DNA from: DASWJZ01 sp963739005
Lineage (GTDB): Bacteria; Pseudomonadota; Alphaproteobacteria; Rhizobiales; Afifellaceae
Reading direction: 5' to 3'
Length of the DNA stretch: 64,000 nt
Assembly (NCBI GenBank): GCA_963739005.1
Contig: CAVTYQ010000002.1
Coordinates: forward strand, 868,001 to 932,000
A model generated the notes under the pieces. The model had not been told where the DNA came from and ran no database searches. It saw only the letters and a program-made list of their open reading frames with translations. The stretch's first letter is position 1, and every line of letters begins with the position of its first letter. The translations under genes and the position numbers were made by a program. Shown piece after piece: positions 61,088 through 64,000 of the stretch.

Positions 61088-61852
61088 TCAAAGCGAGAAC
61101 CCGCCGTCGGGCGAGATCGTGATGCCGGTGGTGAAGTCGCTTTCGTCGGAAGCGAAGTAGACCGCGACGGCGGCCATCTCCTCCGCCGTTCCGAGCCGCC
61201 CCATGGGCTGGCGCGAGACGAACATCTCCATCGCCTTCTCGCGCCCGCCCACCTCTTTGCCGAGCGTATCGATGCGCTCTTCGAGCGAGGGCGAGAGCAC
61301 CGTGCCGGGGCAGATCGCGTTGCAGCGGACTCCCTTGCGGATGAAGTCGGCCGCGACTGCCTTGGTGAGGCCGATCACCGCCGCCTTGGTGGCGCCGTAG
61401 ACATAGCGGTTCGGGATGCCTCGGATCGACGAGGCGCCGGAAGCGATGTTGACGATCGAGCCAGACTTCCCGCGTGCCGCCGCGCGCTCCATCATGCCCG
61501 GCAGGAAGGCGCGGATCGTCCGGTGCATCGACTTGACGTTCAGGTCGAACGAAAAGTCCCATTCCTGCTCGGAGCAATCGAGCACCGTGCCGTGGTGCAC
61601 GAAGCCGGCGCAGTTGAAGAGCACGTCGATCGAACCGACCGAAGCGGCGAGCACGTTGACGGCGTTCGTGTCGCGCACGTCGAGCCCCTCGATCCGCGCG
61701 ACGTCCGTTTTCTGCAGGCCTTCAAGCTTCGCCGGATGGACGTCCGTTGCGATCACCTCCGCGCCCTCGCGCGCAAACGCTTCCGCCGTGGCGCGTCCGA
61801 TGCCTTGCCCGGCGGCGGTGAGAAAAGCGCGCTTACCTTCAAGCCGTCCCAT
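61088..61852 (-). CDS. SDR family oxidoreductase
   Basis: 254 residues. TAAGQGIGRA cofactor loop, DVRDTNAVN, NCAG, and YGATK active site; CPGTVLSPSL and TGITISPDGGFSL follow. It resembles the BDH2/2-keto-3-deoxy-L-fuconate dehydrogenase subgroup (TAAGQGIG start). ATG 61852; overlaps the CDF gene end by 14 bases. Substrate unknown. Confidence 0.9.
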   Translation of the reverse strand: MGRLEGKRAFLTAAGQGIGRATAEAFAREGAEVIATDVHPAKLEGLQKTDVARIEGLDVRDTNAVNVLAASVGSIDVLFNCAGFVHHGTVLDCSEQEWDFSFDLNVKSMHRTIRAFLPGMMERAAARGKSGSIVNIASGASSIRGIPNRYVYGATKAAVIGLTKAVAADFIRKGVRCNAICPGTVLSPSLEERIDTLGKEVGGREKAMEMFVSRQPMGRLGTAEEMAAVAVYFASDESDFTTGITISPDGGFSL

Positions 61853-62813
61853 TCCGTCTCCTCTCTCGCAAACTGTCCTTGCTTTCGTCCGGGCAGGCCT
61901 GCCCGGTCTCGACCTCGACGGTCGCGTGGTGGATGCCGTGCGCTTCGCTGAGCCGTTCCTTGATGGCGGCGATGCTGCGCTCCGCGTCGGCGTTGCCGGC
62001 AAGCCGTGCGTGCAGCGTCGCCAGGAGCTGCTTCCCGTCGAGCGTCCAGACGTGCATGTGGTGGACGTCGACCACGCCGGCGGCGTGCTTTTCGATATCA
62101 CGCGCGACGGCGTTGCGATCGATTTGATGCGGGACGCCTTCGAGCAGGATCAATCCGGACTCGCGCATCAGCCGCCAGGCGCTCACGACGAGAAGCAGCG
62201 CAACGAGCACCGAAAGAAGCGGATCGGCCGGCAGCCAGCCGGTACTAAGAATGATGAGCGCGGCCGTGATCGCGGCGACAGAGCCGAGGAGATCGCCGAG
62301 CACATGCAGGATCGCGCCGCGGAGATTGAGCGATTCGCGGTCGCCGCCATGCAGCACCACGAACACCACGACGTTCACGAGGAGGCCAAGCCCGGCGACG
62401 GTCAGCATCGCGCCGCCGAGGATCGGCGGCGGGGCCGTCAGGCGGCCGGCCGCTTCAACGACAATCCATAGCGCGATGGCAAGCACGGTCAGCCCATTGG
62501 TGTAGGCGACGAGGATTTTCAGGCGGTCGAAGCCGTAGGTCATGCGGCTCGTCCCCGGCCGGTCGCCGAGCCGGTAGGCGACGTAGGCGAGCACCAGGGC
62601 GACGGAATCGGTGAGCATGTGGCCGGCGTCGGCGAGGAGCGCGAGCGAGCCCGTCAAGAGCCCGCCGGCCACCTCGGCGAGCATGAAACCGCAGGTCAGC
62701 ACCGCCGCCACGACGACGCGGCGCCGGTTGCTCATCGTCCCGGCCGGCGTCTGGTCATCCGCGTGGCCGTGATGCTCCCCGGCGCGGTGGTGATGCTGAT
62801 GCGCGATGCTCAT
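61839..62813 (-). CDS. Cation diffusion facilitator (Zn/Co/Cd efflux)
   Basis: 324 residues, six helices. Histidine-rich start (HQHHHRAGEHHGH, residues 5-17), metal sites H65-x3-D69 (ADAGHMLTD) and H170-x3-D174 (LHVLGD), both intact, and the C-terminal cytoplasmic domain with HMHVWTLDG. This is a CzcD/ZitB/DmeF-type exporter of divalent cations; specificity cannot be read here. First gene of the SDR-small membrane protein-DenD-like unit. Confidence 0.92.
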   Translation of the reverse strand: MSIAHQHHHRAGEHHGHADDQTPAGTMSNRRRVVVAAVLTCGFMLAEVAGGLLTGSLALLADAGHMLTDSVALVLAYVAYRLGDRPGTSRMTYGFDRLKILVAYTNGLTVLAIALWIVVEAAGRLTAPPPILGGAMLTVAGLGLLVNVVVFVVLHGGDRESLNLRGAILHVLGDLLGSVAAITAALIILSTGWLPADPLLSVLVALLLVVSAWRLMRESGLILLEGVPHQIDRNAVARDIEKHAAGVVDVHHMHVWTLDGKQLLATLHARLAGNADAERSIAAIKERLSEAHGIHHATVEVETGQACPDESKDSLRERRRNGTA

Positions 62814-62948
62814 GCGCCTTTCGACCTGGCGGCCCGATGCTTACTTCGCTTCCGCCGCATTTTCCAACCGTTAACGCCGCTTGACCGAGGAAGCCGACCG
62901 CCGAAAGCGCTTGACGAATTCTCGGCGCTTCTGTGGCATGCCGCCGGG

Positions 62949-63248
62949 ATGCCCGGCTACTACAAATGGCCCGCTTACGTCGGAAACGCCCTGCTCTTCC
63001 TGTCGGGCCTGATCATTGCGTCCAAGAACAGCCTCCTCGGCGGAGCTTTCGTCGTCGGCCTTTCGCTCCTCAACCTCTACCTCGTCTGGAAGCTCGACAT
63101 GTTCTCGCGCGAGGAGGCCTGGCTGGCGCTTGAGATCAAGAAGGCGAAGATGCGCGAGGAATTGCTGGAGCTGCAGCGCAAGCTTGCGGAAGAAGATAAC
63201 GCGGCGCCTCCGCCTGAGATATCCGGATCGCAATCGTCGAAGCCATGA
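62949..63248 (+). CDS. Small membrane protein with C-terminal helix
   Basis: 99 residues: two helices (about 11-26 and 30-48), then a charged helix (LEIKKAKMREELLELQRKLAEED) and a short proline tail. Start at the ATG 62949, beginning MPGYYKWPAYVG. No family recognised; no clear ribosome-binding site. Convergent with the acetyltransferase gene (19 bases). Confidence 0.6.
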   Translation: MPGYYKWPAYVGNALLFLSGLIIASKNSLLGGAFVVGLSLLNLYLVWKLDMFSREEAWLALEIKKAKMREELLELQRKLAEEDNAAPPPEISGSQSSKP

Positions 63249-63267
63249 ATAGCGCCAGTTCCGGCGT

Positions 63268-63960
63268 TCACCCAGCCGCGGCCCTCACCTGCAAACGCTC
63301 CTTCTGCGTTCCTTCGGCGTCGAAGTTCGCCGCCTCCAACCAGCGCTCCATGCCGGCCTTGATGCGCGGCCAGTCGGCGTCGGTCATCGCGAACCAGGCC
63401 GTGTCGCGATTCCTGCCCTTGACCACCATGTGGCTCCTGAAAATCCCCTCGAAGGCGAAGCCGAAGCGGAGCGCGGCGCGCCGCGACGGCTCGTTCCGGG
63501 AATCGCATTTCCATTCGAAGCGGCGATAGCCGAGATCGTCGAAGGAATAGCGCGCGAAGAGGTAGAGCGCTTCCGTCGCCATCCGCGTGCGTGCGACCTT
63601 CGGTCCCCAAAGGATCGAGCCGATCTCGATAACGCCGTGCTCCGGCGTGATCCGCATCAGCGCCTGCCGGCCCTCGGCGCGCCCGGTCGCCGGATCGACG
63701 ACGGCGTAGAAGCGCGGATCTTCCGTGCTGCTCGCGCGCTGGAGCCAGGCATCGAAGTCCGCGCGCGTCTGCGGCGGCGGCTCGAAGAGGTAGCGGAACC
63801 GCTCATCCGCCCCCGGCGCCTTCGACGCCTCGTAGAGGCTGTCGCCGTGGCGCGCGGGATCGAGCCGCTCGAGCCGGCACCAGCGTCCTTCGAGAATATC
63901 GGCGGTCGGGTGCGGACGTGGCGTCCAGCAAGGAAGATCGCGCTCAGTCATCGTCGGCAT
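63268..63960 (-). CDS. GNAT family N-acetyltransferase (RimJ/RimL-like)
   Basis: 230 residues. N-terminal LEGRWCRLERLDP and FYAVVDPATGRAEGRQALMRI start of the fold, motif A around EIGSILWGPKVARTRMATEALYLFARYSFDDLG, and RRFEWKCDSRNEPSRRAALRFGFAFEGIFRSHMVVKGRNRDTAWFAM, as in GNAT proteins acting on other proteins or small amines. ATG 63960 or 63951 (MTERDLP) both possible. Confidence 0.88.
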   Translation of the reverse strand: MPTMTERDLPCWTPRPHPTADILEGRWCRLERLDPARHGDSLYEASKAPGADERFRYLFEPPPQTRADFDAWLQRASSTEDPRFYAVVDPATGRAEGRQALMRITPEHGVIEIGSILWGPKVARTRMATEALYLFARYSFDDLGYRRFEWKCDSRNEPSRRAALRFGFAFEGIFRSHMVVKGRNRDTAWFAMTDADWPRIKAGMERWLEAANFDAEGTQKERLQVRAAAG

Positions 63961-64000
63961 CGCGCGGACGGGCGAAGGCGCCGTTGAGCGTGCTCGAAGG
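63944..64000 (-). CDS. Possible 3' end of an upstream gene
   Basis: A minus-strand frame open from the window edge to a TGA at 63946-63944, encoding PSSTLNGAFARPRDADDD, overlapping the start of the acetyltransferase gene. Too short to identify; consistent with an upstream operon gene. Confidence 0.3.
   Translation of the reverse strand, partial: PSSTLNGAFARPRDADDD

Noticed and set aside
1..64000. tRNA, rRNA, CRISPR, prophage or insertion sequences
   Set aside because: I saw no cloverleaf sequences, repeat-spacer arrays, transposases, integrases or phage structural genes; only the tyrA segment looks transferred.

Overview
The window is GC-rich (about 65-67% G+C in the coding lines I counted by hand) and densely coded on both strands, with almost no tRNA, IS or phage content. 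Gene content and order point to an alphaproteobacterium of the Hyphomicrobiales (Rhizobiales): argH-lptM-lysA followed by a TIGR02302/DUF4175 gene, hpt-cpdR, ftsEX, a chorismate mutase-hisC-tyrC block beside a SAM-II riboswitch-metX-metW unit, phaAB with phaR, rpmF-mtgA, and CtrA-type TTAA-N7-TTAA sites. I do not commit to a genus.

Layout. 1-4.5 kb: end of a short-chain dehydrogenase, minCDE, ferrochelatase and a small AbrB/Doc toxin-antitoxin pair. 4.5-8 kb: a one-chain indolepyruvate:ferredoxin oxidoreductase. 8.3-11.7 kb: a TRAP transporter of the 2-oxo-acid type whose large permease has an odd PNFGAP-repeat tail. 11.8-19.8 kb: a nitrile-metabolism region (PuuD-like amidotransferase, cobalt-type nitrile hydratase alpha, a MAPEG membrane protein between the subunits, nitrile hydratase beta, accessory protein), facing a DUF1007-NicO Ni/Co transporter, an SbmA/BacA-like ABC exporter/importer and an amidase. 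19.8-27.3 kb: gluQ, transporters, dehydrogenase, PagL-like lipid A deacylase, cobalamin adenosyltransferase, then a trio of an epoxide hydrolase, cytochrome P460 and a frameshifted alpha/beta hydrolase. 27.6-30.3 kb: etfBA and 3-hydroxybutyryl-CoA dehydrogenase. 30.4-41.4 kb: two c-di-GMP enzymes, DUF899, tlpA, argH, lysA and DUF4175. 41.4-45.7 kb: cpdR, hpt, a zinc-ribbon membrane protein and ftsEX-plsC. 45.8-52.9 kb: glutathione-degradation-type cyclotransferase, DUF2125, an AT-rich tyrA, hisC, chorismate mutase, SAM-II riboswitch, metX, metW. 52.9-64 kb: methyltransferase, glyoxalase II, YihY, polyhydroxybutyrate genes, rpmF, mtgA, an erythronate-dehydrogenase-like gene with SDR and CDF transporter, and a GNAT acetyltransferase.

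The observations I rate highest: (1) tyrA at 47.9-48.9 kb is about 40% G+C, while a 33-codon remnant of what looks like the native rhizobial tyrC C-terminus is still present at 47760-47858, i.e. an in-place gene replacement with a visible scar; (2) perfect TTAA-N7-TTAA sites, the only two I find in the window, lie in front of the two cell-division operons minCDE and ftsEX; (3) a MAPEG gene splits the nitrile hydratase subunit genes, which are coupled to a PuuD-like amidotransferase and face a His-rich cobalt transporter; (4) a repetitive PNFGAP tail on a TRAP permease.
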